From an uncultured Clostridia bacterium (GTDB lineage Bacteria; Bacillota; Clostridia; Oscillospirales; Acutalibacteraceae), in assembly GCA_946493765.1 (NCBI GenBank), contig CAMMAZ010000007.1:1-54362 (forward strand): DNA of 54,362 bases, written 5' to 3'. The notes beneath the pieces are model-generated. The model did not search any database. It had not been told where the DNA came from and saw nothing but the letters and a program-made list of their open reading frames with translations. Shown here in pieces: positions 34,002 to 42,342 of the stretch (position 1 is its first letter; each line of letters begins with the position of its first letter). The position numbers and the translations under genes were made by a program.

Positions 34002-34802
34002 TTATTCGTTGGTCAGCAGCATCCGGTCGTTGTCCAGCTCCTTGCCGCACAGTTCCCGATATAGCTTTAAAAGACCTGCAACATCCAAATTCCGGCGCTG
34101 CTCCTCTTTTAGATCCAAAACGATTTTGCCGTGTTCGAGCATGATGGTGCGGTTGCCAAGCGCCAACGCGGATTGAATGTTGTGGGTGATCATCATGGTG
34201 GTGATCTGTTTTTCTTTGACGATTTGGCTGGTAAGGGATAAAACCTTTTCCGCCGTGACCGGATCGAGCGCCGCGGTATGCTCGTCGAGCAGCAAAAGCT
34301 TTGGCACCGTCATGGTGCACATCAAAAGCGACACCGCCTGCCGCTGCCCGCCGGATAACAAACCGATCTTGGTTTTTAAGCGGTCTTCGAGCCCCATGTC
34401 TAAGGTGGAAAGCAGCGACCGGAAATAGGCGATATCCTTTTTGGTCACAGCTCTTGCAAAGGCATGTTTGTTTGCCCCATTAAAGCTCAGCGCCAGATTT
34501 TCTTCGATCGTTAAATCCGGAGCCGTTCCCACCATCGGATTTTGAAAAATCCGGGAAATGTTGCGGGCACGTTTGTGTTCCTTTTGGTAGGTGATGTCCT
34601 CCCCATCGAGTAGAATGGTTCCGCTTTCGCACAGAAACGACCCGGCAATCGCATTGAAAAGGGTGGATTTTCCGGCGCCGTTGGAACCGATCACTGTGAC
34701 AAAATCGCCCTTTTGCAGCGTTAAATCAATATCCTGCAGCGCAGGATTTTCGTTGGGGGTGCCTTTGAAAAAGGTTTTGGAAAGATGACGAATTTCAAGC
34801 AT
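34002..34802 (-). CDS. trpZ: Tryptophan-type ABC transporter ATPase (TrpZ-like)
   Basis: 266 residues. Walker A GSNGAGKSTL, signature LSGGQRQAVSLL, Walker B LLLLDEHTAALDP; the DEHTAALD form is typical for ATPases linked to PF04392 binding proteins. Energises uptake with the permease encoded just upstream. Start ATG 34802 with GAGGAG. The function as Trp importer is inferred from the Trp T-box ahead of the operon. Confidence 0.9.
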   Translation of the reverse strand: MLEIRHLSKTFFKGTPNENPALQDIDLTLQKGDFVTVIGSNGAGKSTLFNAIAGSFLCESGTILLDGEDITYQKEHKRARNISRIFQNPMVGTAPDLTIEENLALSFNGANKHAFARAVTKKDIAYFRSLLSTLDMGLEDRLKTKIGLLSGGQRQAVSLLMCTMTVPKLLLLDEHTAALDPVTAEKVLSLTSQIVKEKQITTMMITHNIQSALALGNRTIMLEHGKIVLDLKEEQRRNLDVAGLLKLYRELCGKELDNDRMLLTNE

Positions 34803-34804
34803 GA

Positions 34805-35719
34805 TTACCGGCTCCTCGTTTTCAGTGCGTGCCGCCGCATTTGATATTCGGCGATTTTGGTTTTAAAGGTCGGAAATGCCAGCGTGATGCCGACGATCAC
34901 AGCAGACAGTAATTTGAGCGCATTCGATGAGAAAATGTTGGCGGAAAGCGCCAGCGCGATGATCAGATAGTAGACCACCGACCCCACCACAGCGGAGATA
35001 ATCCCGATGGTAACCGACCGGCGTCCGAAGATCACCTCGCCGATAATCACCGACGCTAAACCGATGACGATCATGCCGCTGCCGGAATTGATATCCGAAA
35101 AACCCTGATATTGCGAGACGATCCCGCCGGACAGCGCCACCAAACCGTTTGCGATCGCGATGGCGGTGATTTTGGTTTTGGTGGTGTTGATGGAGGAAGC
35201 GCGCACCATATCCTCGTTGTTGCCGGTCGCGCGGATACTCAGCCCGAAAGCGGTTTTGAAAAACAGCGATAAAAGGAAAACCGCCAGCGCGCAAATCAGC
35301 AGGATCAAAACACCCTTCACCACAGTGCGATAAGCATAAGGAAACAGATTCACAGCAAAGGTGAAAAATTTATCACAGTCTAAAAGGTTCACGTTTGGAC
35401 CGCCCAGCACCGTGATGTTCACGGTATATAATCCACTCATCGTCAAAATACCCGCTAAAATCGGGTGGATGCCGCAGGTCGTCTGCAAAAATCCGGTCAC
35501 AATACCTGCCGCCGCGCCTGCAAGCACCGCCAGCAAAAGTCCCAAAAAGGGATGGCCGTTTGCCGTTAAAATACCGGAAACCGCAATACCGAAGGTGAAG
35601 CTGCCTTCCACCGTTAAATCGGGAATATTTAAAATGCGAAAGGTGATAAACACACCCAGGGCCAGCATAGCATATTGCAGGCCAAGCATCGCCGAATCAA
35701 TGAAAAAGGGAATGTTCAT
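34805..35719 (-). CDS. trpY: Tryptophan-type ABC transporter permease (TrpY-like)
   Basis: 304 residues, about 8-9 TM helices, branched-chain-type permease fold (PF02653): DLTVEGSFTFGIAVSGIL near the N-terminus and GLSIRATGNNEDMVRASSIN in the cytoplasmic loop. Start ATG 35719 with GGAGA overlapping the end of trpX. Middle gene of the trpXYZ unit. Confidence 0.9.
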   Translation of the reverse strand: MNIPFFIDSAMLGLQYAMLALGVFITFRILNIPDLTVEGSFTFGIAVSGILTANGHPFLGLLLAVLAGAAAGIVTGFLQTTCGIHPILAGILTMSGLYTVNITVLGGPNVNLLDCDKFFTFAVNLFPYAYRTVVKGVLILLICALAVFLLSLFFKTAFGLSIRATGNNEDMVRASSINTTKTKITAIAIANGLVALSGGIVSQYQGFSDINSGSGMIVIGLASVIIGEVIFGRRSVTIGIISAVVGSVVYYLIIALALSANIFSSNALKLLSAVIVGITLAFPTFKTKIAEYQMRRHALKTRSR

Positions 35720-35724
35720 AAAAA

Positions 35725-36735
35725 TCAGTCTCCGATAATGACGAGGTTTTCCATATCCGGTAATTCGATACCCAGTGTTTCGGCAGTCGCGCTGTTGACG
35801 ACATATTGATAATCTGTCAGTTCAACCGCCGGGATTTCCGAAACAGGTGTGCCTTTTAAAATCTGGTCTGCCATTTGGGCGGATTTTTCGCCCAGCTGAG
35901 TGTTCGAGCAGCTCACACTGGCAAGCGCGCCCGACTGCACCATAACTGGGTCGGAACCATAGACCGGAATGTTGTTCTGGTTGGCAACTTCCACGACCTG
36001 GGTCATTGCTGTTTGGAGTGTGGAGTCGATCGGGACATAGATCGCATCGACCGAACCCGCCAGCGCCATGGCCGCCTGCTGGACTTCACTGGAATTGGTC
36101 ACTGTTTTTTCGGTGTAGCTGTAGCCGTTCTGTTCCAGATAATCTTTCGCTTTTGCAACCGTCTGCACAGCGTTTTCTTCACCGGTGCAGTAAAGAATAC
36201 CGATATCCTGCATGTCTGGTGTGAGCTGTTTGCCAAGTTTGAAAATCTCATCCACCGGCACGATGTTGGAGGTACCGGTCGCGTTTTTGTCCGGTTTTTC
36301 AAGGCTGGTCATCACACCGGCGCCGACCGGGCTGGTCACGGAAATGAACACCACGGGAGCGCTCACTTCGGCGTTGACCACCGCCTGTGTTGCAGGGGTG
36401 ACAATCGGGACAATCAAATCATAGTCTTCGTTTTTCAGCTGCGAGCAGATACTGTTAAGCGTCGCAGTGCTGCCTTGTGCGTTTTTGATCTCAAAGGTCA
36501 TTTTATCTTCGTCGTAACCGAGTTCCCGCATCTTATTCTGAAATGCGGTGATCATTTCGGTGAACGCGCCGTTATCCGTCAGCTGCACGATGGCGACTTT
36601 GTAACTGTCTGTGCTGCCTGCATCCGTCGACGCTTGCGGGTCGGATTCCGCCGTGTTGCCGCCGCAGCCGGTCAAAACGGCGCAGAGCATGGCGATTACC
36701 ATAAGCATTGCTAAAAATTTTCTTTTCATTTTCAT
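35725..36735 (-). CDS. trpX: Tryptophan-type ABC substrate-binding lipoprotein (TrpX-like)
   Basis: 336 residues. Lipobox LTGC (Cys near 24), then a PF04392-type binding protein: VAIVQLTDNGAF, DLIVPIVTPATQAVV, PVVFISVTSPVGAGV, DAIYVPIDSTLQTAM. This family was linked by regulation to tryptophan/tyrosine uptake in Firmicutes. Start ATG 36735 follows AAAGGA; a second ATG at 36729 is possible. First gene behind the Trp T-box. Confidence 0.9.
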   Translation of the reverse strand: MKMKRKFLAMLMVIAMLCAVLTGCGGNTAESDPQASTDAGSTDSYKVAIVQLTDNGAFTEMITAFQNKMRELGYDEDKMTFEIKNAQGSTATLNSICSQLKNEDYDLIVPIVTPATQAVVNAEVSAPVVFISVTSPVGAGVMTSLEKPDKNATGTSNIVPVDEIFKLGKQLTPDMQDIGILYCTGEENAVQTVAKAKDYLEQNGYSYTEKTVTNSSEVQQAAMALAGSVDAIYVPIDSTLQTAMTQVVEVANQNNIPVYGSDPVMVQSGALASVSCSNTQLGEKSAQMADQILKGTPVSEIPAVELTDYQYVVNSATAETLGIELPDMENLVIIGD

Positions 36736-36756
36736 TTTCTGTCCTTTCTGATAAAA

Positions 36757-37033
36757 AATAAAAACACCTGTCCTTGGAATTTTTCCAAGGACAGGTGCGA
36801 ATTGCAAACACTACACCTGCGGTGCCACCTTGATTGGCGTTTTCAAAACGCCCGCTTTGCGGAATACCAACATATTCCCTTCCTGTAACGGGGAACACCG
36901 TCATGGAATACTCAGCACACTGCCTTTGGCCATGCCCTCAGCGGACCATTTGTTCGGACTGCCGCAACCGGGCTCCCACCAATCCCGGCTCTCTGGATGC
37001 ACATCTTCCGATTTTACTTCCGCTTCATCGGTT
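36757..37033 (-). promoter_or_regulatory. T-box leader, tRNA-Trp responsive
   Basis: Minus strand. Stem I has CAGAGAGCCGGG..GGAGCCCGG; the specifier region reads AACAAATGGTCC with TGG (Trp) at 36948-36946; T-box core AAGGTGGCACCGCAGGT at 36831-36815; terminator arms 36797-36783 and 36779-36765 followed by TTTTT. Low tryptophan (uncharged tRNA-Trp) would switch on trpXYZ. Confidence 0.92.
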
Positions 37034-37039
37034 TCTTTT

Positions 37040-37067
37040 ATTTTAGCACAATAATTTGATTTGTCAA
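37040..37067 (-). promoter_or_regulatory. Promoter of the Trp T-box operon
   Basis: Minus strand TTGACA (37067-37062), 16-base spacer, TGC-TAAAAT (extended -10, 37045-37040). Its -35 overlaps that of the divergent Dabb gene. Confidence 0.75.
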
Positions 37068-37089
37068 GTCCAAAAAAATATGTTATGAT
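37061..37089 (+). promoter_or_regulatory. Promoter of the Dabb gene
   Basis: TTGTCA (37061-37066), 17-base spacer, TGT-TATGAT (37084-37089). The sequence TTGTCAA is read as -35 on both strands. Confidence 0.75.
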
Positions 37090-37156
37090 AAAAGAAATCA
37101 ATTGCGGCTTTGCGGTCTTTGCCGTAAACTTATCGCGGAAAGGTAGAAGAAAAAGC

Positions 37157-37459
37157 ATGATCAAACATATTCTTTTTTGGACGTTCAACGAACAGGCAAA
37201 AAAGGGGGACACGGCGGCCATGATCGAAAAAATGCACGCGTCTGCACAAAACATGGTCGGCAAGATCGACGGGCTCATTACCGCAGGGGTCTATCCGAAC
37301 CTGGCGGGCGGCAGCTGCGACTTTATTTTCTATTCGGAATTTGCCACCAAACAGGCGCTGGATGCTTACCAGACACACCCGCTGCATCAGGCGCACAAGG
37401 AAATGTCCAAGGACTGGTTGGCAACGCGGATCGTCGGCGATTTTGAACCGGAGGAATAG
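37157..37459 (+). CDS. Dabb (stress-responsive A/B barrel) protein
   Basis: 100 residues. MIKHILFWTFNEQA at the start, then IDGLITAGVYPNL and ALDAYQTHPLHQAHKE near the end match the dimeric ferredoxin-like Dabb domain. Members are small dimeric proteins of varied or unknown function. Start ATG 37157 with AAAGGTAG. An open frame upstream covers the promoter. Confidence 0.9.
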   Translation: MIKHILFWTFNEQAKKGDTAAMIEKMHASAQNMVGKIDGLITAGVYPNLAGGSCDFIFYSEFATKQALDAYQTHPLHQAHKEMSKDWLATRIVGDFEPEE

Positions 37460-37463
37460 GGGA

Positions 37464-37492
37464 TTGACAAAAGCGCTTTAGCATGGTAATAT
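37464..37492 (+). promoter_or_regulatory. Promoter of the amino acid ABC operon
   Basis: TTGACA, 17-base spacer, TGG-TAATAT (extended -10). Confidence 0.7.
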
Positions 37493-37540
37493 AATAAAGT
37501 ATTTTTATGCAGTATCATGATTTTGAAGGAGCGAAATGAA

Positions 37541-38371
37541 ATGAAGAAAATTTTAGCGTTGCTGCTGGCAATGACCTTTTGTGCGGTTTGTTTTGCCGGC
37601 TGCGGGAGCACACCGGAAGAAACGACCAGCGATGTGAACGCGACAACCGCCGCCAACAACAGCGACAGTGATTATGAGTACATTAAAGCAAACGGTAAAA
37701 TGGTGATCGGCATCACCGAATATGAGCCGATGAATTACCGTGATAAAGAAACCAAGGAATGGACCGGATTCGACACCGAGTTTGCACAGGCGGTTGCCGA
37801 AGAGCTTGGTGTTGAAGCAGAATTCAAAGTGATCGACTGGGACAACAAAGAGCTTGAACTGGATGCAAGATCCATCGACGCGGTCTGGAACGGCATGACA
37901 TTAACGGATGAAGTGAAAAAATCCATGTCCTGCACCGATCCTTATGTGATCAACGCCCAGGTGGTTGTTGTGCGCGCGGAAGATAAGGATAAATATGCAA
38001 CAAAAGATGTGCTCAAAGATGCGACCTTTGCCGCGGAAGCGGGTTCGGCGGGGGCTGCCGCGATCGAAGATGCGTTTGGCACCGACAATCTCACCACCGT
38101 TACCGCGCAGTCGGACGCGCTGCTGGAAGTGCAGTCCGGTGCGGCGGATGCCTGTGTGATCGACATCACCATGGCGACGGCAATGACCGGTGAAGGCTCC
38201 AGTTATGCGGATCTGACCACCGCGATGGAACTGACCAGCGAGGAATACGGAATCGGTTTCCGCCTCGGTTCGGACATGACCGAAAAAGTCAATGAAATCA
38301 TCAAGGATTTGAAAGCAAACGGCAAGTTGCAGGAACTCGCGGATAAATATGAGTTGACTTTAGCGGAATAA
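37541..38371 (+). CDS. Polar amino acid ABC transporter substrate-binding lipoprotein
   Basis: 276 residues. Lipobox FAGC (Cys near 21), then a family-3 solute-binding domain: MVIGITEYEPMNYRD, WTGFDTEFAQAVAEELGVE, DAVWNGMTLTDEVKKSM, YGIGFRLGSDMTEKVNE. Start ATG 37541 with AAGGAG. A hairpin with T tract separates it from the permease gene, which should give more binding protein than membrane parts. Substrate probably a polar amino acid; not resolvable. Confidence 0.94.
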   Translation: MKKILALLLAMTFCAVCFAGCGSTPEETTSDVNATTAANNSDSDYEYIKANGKMVIGITEYEPMNYRDKETKEWTGFDTEFAQAVAEELGVEAEFKVIDWDNKELELDARSIDAVWNGMTLTDEVKKSMSCTDPYVINAQVVVVRAEDKDKYATKDVLKDATFAAEAGSAGAAAIEDAFGTDNLTTVTAQSDALLEVQSGAADACVIDITMATAMTGEGSSYADLTTAMELTSEEYGIGFRLGSDMTEKVNEIIKDLKANGKLQELADKYELTLAE

Positions 38372-38406
38372 GTGTTGGTTGTCGATTTGTGAAACAACGG
38401 TATTTC

Positions 38407-38443
38407 AAAAAGCAGAGTGTTTAAAATAAATACTCTGCTTTTT
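38407..38443 (+). terminator. Intra-operon attenuator after the binding protein gene
   Basis: AAAAAGCAGAGT / ACTCTGCTTTTT, 13-base loop, T tract. Partial readthrough would feed the permease and ATPase genes. Confidence 0.8.
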
Positions 38444-38477
38444 AGCTACCAAGGGTCAATCAGGGAGATTTTGATTT

Positions 38478-39173
38478 ATGTTTTTGGATGTTACACTCGA
38501 ACTGTTAAAAGGCTTTGGCACGACTTTGCAGATTTTTGCACTCACGCTGCTGTTTGCGCTGCCGTTGGGGCTGATTATCAGTTTCGGTTCAATGAGCCGC
38601 TTTCGGCCGGTACGCTGGCTGGTGCGCACCTTTGTCTGGATCATCCGCGGCACGCCGCTGATGCTGCAGCTGATCATTATTTTCTATGGGCCGGGTCTTT
38701 TATCCAATTGGGCGGCGGCGGTTGAAAATCCGAATGTGTTCACACAATGGCTTGCGGGTATCGGCGTGATGGATCGGTTTTTAGCGGTCATGATCGCGTT
38801 TGTGATCAACTATGCGGCGTATTTTTCGGAGATTTATCGCGGCGGCATCGAAGGCATACCCAGAGGGCAGTATGAGGCCGGGCAGGTGCTGGGCATGACA
38901 AAGACGCAGATCTTTTTTAAAGTGGTGCTCATGCAGGTTATCAAGCGGATCATCCCGCCGATGAGCAACGAGATCATCACCCTTGTCAAGGACACGTCGC
39001 TGGCAAGGATCATCTCGGTCTATGAGGTGATCTGGACCGCCCAGAATTACATCAAACTCGACGGCATCATCTGGCCGCTGTTTTATACCGGCGCGTATTA
39101 CCTGCTGTTCTGCGGCATTTTAACGCTGCTGTTCGGTTATATTGAGAAAAAGCTCGATTATTACAGGAGTTAA
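38478..39173 (+). CDS. Amino acid ABC transporter permease
   Basis: 231 residues, His/Glu/Gln-type permease with about five TM helices. RGTPLMLQLIIIFYG and the EAA-loop-like EAGQVLGMTKTQIFFKVVLMQ are diagnostic. Start ATG 38478; ribosome site is weak (CAGGGAG). ATPase gene follows after 5 bases. Confidence 0.95.
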   Translation: MFLDVTLELLKGFGTTLQIFALTLLFALPLGLIISFGSMSRFRPVRWLVRTFVWIIRGTPLMLQLIIIFYGPGLLSNWAAAVENPNVFTQWLAGIGVMDRFLAVMIAFVINYAAYFSEIYRGGIEGIPRGQYEAGQVLGMTKTQIFFKVVLMQVIKRIIPPMSNEIITLVKDTSLARIISVYEVIWTAQNYIKLDGIIWPLFYTGAYYLLFCGILTLLFGYIEKKLDYYRS

Positions 39174-39178
39174 AAGCG

Positions 39179-39955
39179 ATGGCATTATTAGAAGTCAACA
39201 ACATCCATAAGCAGTTCGGCAAAACCGAAGTGTTAAAAGGCATCAGCTTCGCGCTTGAAAAGGGGGAAGTGCTGGCGATCATCGGTTCCTCCGGCAGCGG
39301 GAAAACCACGTTGCTGCGCTGTTTAAACTTTCTGGAAACAGCGGATCGCGGCAGTATTGTGCTAAACGGGGAAACGCTGTTCGACGGGGAAAACACCCGG
39401 CGGGATTCCGAGGATATCATCCGCAAAAAGCGGCTGCATTTCGGGCTGGTGTTCCAGTCGTTCAATCTGTTTCCGCAGTATAACGTTTTGCAAAATGTGA
39501 CGCTAGCGGTCAAGCTGCTTCATAAAGTATCGCGCAAAAACAAGGAGATGCTCGCCAAAATCGAAGCGGACGCAAAAGCGCTGATCGACCGGGTTGGATT
39601 GAGCGATAAGCTCAAAGCCTACCCATGCGAATTGTCGGGCGGACAGCAGCAGCGTGTGGCGATCGCACGGGCGCTGGCGCTGCATCCGGATATTTTGTGT
39701 TTCGACGAGCCGACCTCCGCGCTGGACCCGGAACTGACTGGAGAGGTTTTAAAGGTTATTAAGGGACTCAAATCTTCCGACAGCACCATGATCGTCGTGA
39801 CCCATGAAATGAATTTTGCCAAAAATGTGGCGGATAAGGTGATTTTCATGGCCGACGGCCGGGTGGAGGAAACGGGAACGCCGGACGAGGTGTTCGGAAA
39901 TCCCAAAAGCGAGAAAACGATTGCGTTCCTGCAAAAATCATTGGAACAGATTTAA
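39179..39955 (+). CDS. Amino acid ABC transporter ATPase
   Basis: 258 residues. Walker A GSSGSGKTTL, Q-loop VFQSFNLFPQ, signature LSGGQQQR, Walker B LCFDEPTSALD, and H-loop VVTHEM. The helical subdomain between Q-loop and signature carries an extra basic stretch (HKVSRKNKEMLAKIEADAK) compared with GlnQ. Start ATG 39179 with AGGAG. Confidence 0.96.
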   Translation: MALLEVNNIHKQFGKTEVLKGISFALEKGEVLAIIGSSGSGKTTLLRCLNFLETADRGSIVLNGETLFDGENTRRDSEDIIRKKRLHFGLVFQSFNLFPQYNVLQNVTLAVKLLHKVSRKNKEMLAKIEADAKALIDRVGLSDKLKAYPCELSGGQQQRVAIARALALHPDILCFDEPTSALDPELTGEVLKVIKGLKSSDSTMIVVTHEMNFAKNVADKVIFMADGRVEETGTPDEVFGNPKSEKTIAFLQKSLEQI

Positions 39956-39978
39956 GCAGGTATTTGAATCATGCAGAA

Positions 39979-40009
39979 AAAGGGGCTGTCGCGATAAGAC
40001 AGCCCCTTT
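39979..40009. terminator. Bidirectional terminator between converging genes
   Basis: AAAGGGGCTGTC / GACAGCCCCTTT; the T tract is better on the minus strand. Confidence 0.85.
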
Positions 40010-40029
40010 GCAGTGTTGTTATATGTGTT

Positions 40030-41667
40030 TTAACTGATTTCAATTTTAGAGGACAGGTTGTCGCGGTAATTGAGCCGCACCTGATCGGCGCTGTAAACGC
40101 ATTCGACGGTGATGTCCTCATTCGGCTGCAGCTTGACCGAATTGATGTTGAAAACCGCTTCGTCCGGCACGATGCGTTCGCCGTCCCCGTTTAAGATATA
40201 CAAAATCCGCACTTTGGAGATCGTGATCGGATCCGCCGCATCGTTTTTGATATAAACCTTAGCGAGCAGCGAACCGTCCTGCTGCAACTCCACCGACGAA
40301 ACATAGCCGGAAACCTCCAAAAACGCATCGGTCGTTCGCGTCGCGGTGGTCGTGGTCGTTTGCCGGGTTGCCGTTGTGTTGGCGGCGGTGGTCGTCGTGG
40401 TCGGAAGCAGGACGCGATCCGTTTGTCCCGCAAAGGAGATCACCGAGGTGTCCTTGGCTTTTTCATCCGCATAAGCCTTTGCGGTCAAAAACGCATCCTT
40501 TGCCGGTTGCTGTTCGAGCGCCGGCAAAAGGGATTTTAAAAAGAGACTGTCGTAGGCAATACCCGCCTTGGCGGAATAACCGATATAAACCGATGCGCCC
40601 GCGCTTTCAAAGGCATCTTGCATCGAATCGGAAAAACCGTAGCAGGCGCTGTTGTAGACAAACGCGTTTTGCAGATCACCGGCGGCATAGCGGTCGGTGA
40701 AGAAGGCGGGCAGCAATCCGAATCCCGCTTCCTTGCTGCCGATATTGCCGGAAAGCACCGCCTGCCCGTGCAGCAGGTAATCCGCATTTTCCTGCAAATT
40801 CTTTTTGGTCACATCTTCGTTCGGGAAAATGAGGCTGTTGCCCATGTAGCTGCCGCCGTGGGCGTTGATGAAAATCAAGTCGCGGTTTTGCATCTGTCTT
40901 GCAAAGTCGTCGATGTCCGCGCCGTAAACAGCCGTCACTGAAAGTCCTTTTTGCTCCAGCGTTTGGGCGGTATCAGTGTAGGCCACGGCGTGGGTTTCAT
41001 CGGTTTTGGCAAATGCGGACAAAATCAGCGCGCTGCCGTTTGCGCTGCCGTCGGTTTGCTTGGCGGCTGTGCTTGTGGCGTCAGCAAAGGAGTTGTCGTC
41101 CAGCGGGGACAGGTTGAACATGCAGTTGGCATTGCCGCAGGTAAAGTAGATGATATTTTCGTCGGTATCATAAAGATAATCCGAAATATCGCCCGCCTGC
41201 TGTGCCTGTTCAAAATAATCGACTGCCATTGAAACCGCCGCGTTTTTGTCTTCATCCGTCTGCGCGCTTTCAAATGCGTCGGCAGCGGCAAACAGTTCGT
41301 CGCTTTCATAGATGGATAAAATCGCATCAGCGTCGATTTGACCGTTTAAACGGGTAAAGATCAAAAAGGCGAGCGCTGCCGCCAATGCCAGAATCACAAC
41401 GATAATGGTGGCCACCATCGCTTTGGAACCCTTTTTCTTTTTCGGCGCCGGTGCGGGCGGCGGGGTTTGCCGCTGTTTGGCTTCCATGCCGCGCGCGTCG
41501 CGCAGGTCGATAAACTGGTCGGAAGTCAAAGGCTTTTTCACCGGCTGCCGGTTGTTTTCCGGCGCTGTGCCGGACTGTGGTCTTTGCAGCTCCGGATTGA
41601 CGGTTCCGCATTCCGGGCAGAATTTCAAATGGGAATCATATTGATTCCCGCAGTTTTTGCAGAACAT
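40030..41667 (-). CDS. Zinc-ribbon, membrane-anchored, caspase-fold-like protein
   Basis: 545 residues. N-terminal zinc ribbon (Cys3, Cys6, Cys17, Cys20), Pro-rich linker, one TM helix (about 83-105), then an exterior domain. Residues ~212-370 follow the caspase/CHAT/gingipain pattern: strand SALILSAF, helix, strand SVTAVYGA, strand ending in LIFINAHGG with His270, strand FVYNSACYG with Cys342, strand SVYIGYSA. This His/Cys pair suggests a cysteine peptidase; activity is unproven. A Thr-rich linker (423-446) and a C-terminal beta-sandwich of ~95 residues follow. Start ATG 41667 has AAGGAG eight bases before; GTG 41676 is less likely. Confidence 0.75.
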   Translation of the reverse strand: MFCKNCGNQYDSHLKFCPECGTVNPELQRPQSGTAPENNRQPVKKPLTSDQFIDLRDARGMEAKQRQTPPPAPAPKKKKGSKAMVATIIVVILALAAALAFLIFTRLNGQIDADAILSIYESDELFAAADAFESAQTDEDKNAAVSMAVDYFEQAQQAGDISDYLYDTDENIIYFTCGNANCMFNLSPLDDNSFADATSTAAKQTDGSANGSALILSAFAKTDETHAVAYTDTAQTLEQKGLSVTAVYGADIDDFARQMQNRDLIFINAHGGSYMGNSLIFPNEDVTKKNLQENADYLLHGQAVLSGNIGSKEAGFGLLPAFFTDRYAAGDLQNAFVYNSACYGFSDSMQDAFESAGASVYIGYSAKAGIAYDSLFLKSLLPALEQQPAKDAFLTAKAYADEKAKDTSVISFAGQTDRVLLPTTTTTAANTTATRQTTTTTATRTTDAFLEVSGYVSSVELQQDGSLLAKVYIKNDAADPITISKVRILYILNGDGERIVPDEAVFNINSVKLQPNEDITVECVYSADQVRLNYRDNLSSKIEIS

Positions 41668-41696
41668 CCGCTTCACTCCTTTTTTGTATCATAAAA

Positions 41697-41725
41697 ATGG
41701 TAGCATATTTTAACTTAAAAAGCAA
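41697..41725 (-). promoter_or_regulatory. Promoter of the caspase-like gene
   Basis: Minus strand TTGCTT (41725-41720), 17-base spacer, TGC-TACCAT (41702-41697). Confidence 0.6.
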
Positions 41726-41744
41726 TATAAACCTGAAAAACCGC

Positions 41745-41773
41745 TTGCCAAAGCAGTCGGGAAAAGCTATAAT
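41745..41773 (+). promoter_or_regulatory. Promoter of ybaK-tex
   Basis: TTGCCA, 17-base spacer, TATAAT at 41768-41773. Confidence 0.7.
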
Positions 41774-41862
41774 AAAAAACAGCCGGCGGTTTTTGATAAC
41801 CTGTTTTGAGGTGCCGCAGGCTGGTAATATTGCATAGGGCAGAGAAAGGATATTATAAAGCT

Positions 41863-42339
41863 ATGGCGATTGAAAAGGTTCGGGAATATTTTAAACAGTT
41901 CGGCATGGAGGATCAGATTCTGGAATTTGACGTTTCCAGCGCAACGGTGGAGCTTGCGGCAAAAGCGCTGGGCGTTGCCGGGCAGCGCATTGCCAAAACG
42001 TTATCGTTTGACGTGGGCGGCAATGCGATTTTGGTGGTGGCCGCAGGGGACGCGAAGGTCAACAACGGAAAATTCAAAGCGCAGTTTGGCACAAAGGCGA
42101 AAATGCTGGCAGCCGACGATGTGGAACGGCTGGTCGGACATGCAGTGGGCGGCGTTTGCCCGTTTGGCATTCGCGAAGGCGTCAAGGTTTATTTAGACGA
42201 GAGCTTAAAACGGTTCGACACGGTCTATCCCGCCTGTGGCAGCAGCAATTCGGCGATCGAATTGACAATCGAACAGCTGCAAAAGCTGTCGAATGCCGAA
42301 TGCTTTGTAGATGTTTGCGTGATCCCGGAAGGAGAATAG
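41863..42339 (+). CDS. YbaK/EbsC-family aminoacyl-tRNA deacylase
   Basis: 158 residues. AKTLSFDVGGNAILVVAAGD with the conserved Lys, KAKMLAADDVERLVGHAVGGVCPFG and CGSSNSAIELT are the YbaK motifs. These enzymes hydrolyse mischarged tRNA (for example Cys-tRNA-Pro). Start ATG 41863; GAAAGGA lies 12 bases upstream, a long spacing. The tex gene starts 3 bases after its stop. Confidence 0.93.
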   Translation: MAIEKVREYFKQFGMEDQILEFDVSSATVELAAKALGVAGQRIAKTLSFDVGGNAILVVAAGDAKVNNGKFKAQFGTKAKMLAADDVERLVGHAVGGVCPFGIREGVKVYLDESLKRFDTVYPACGSSNSAIELTIEQLQKLSNAECFVDVCVIPEGE

Positions 42340-42342
42340 ATT

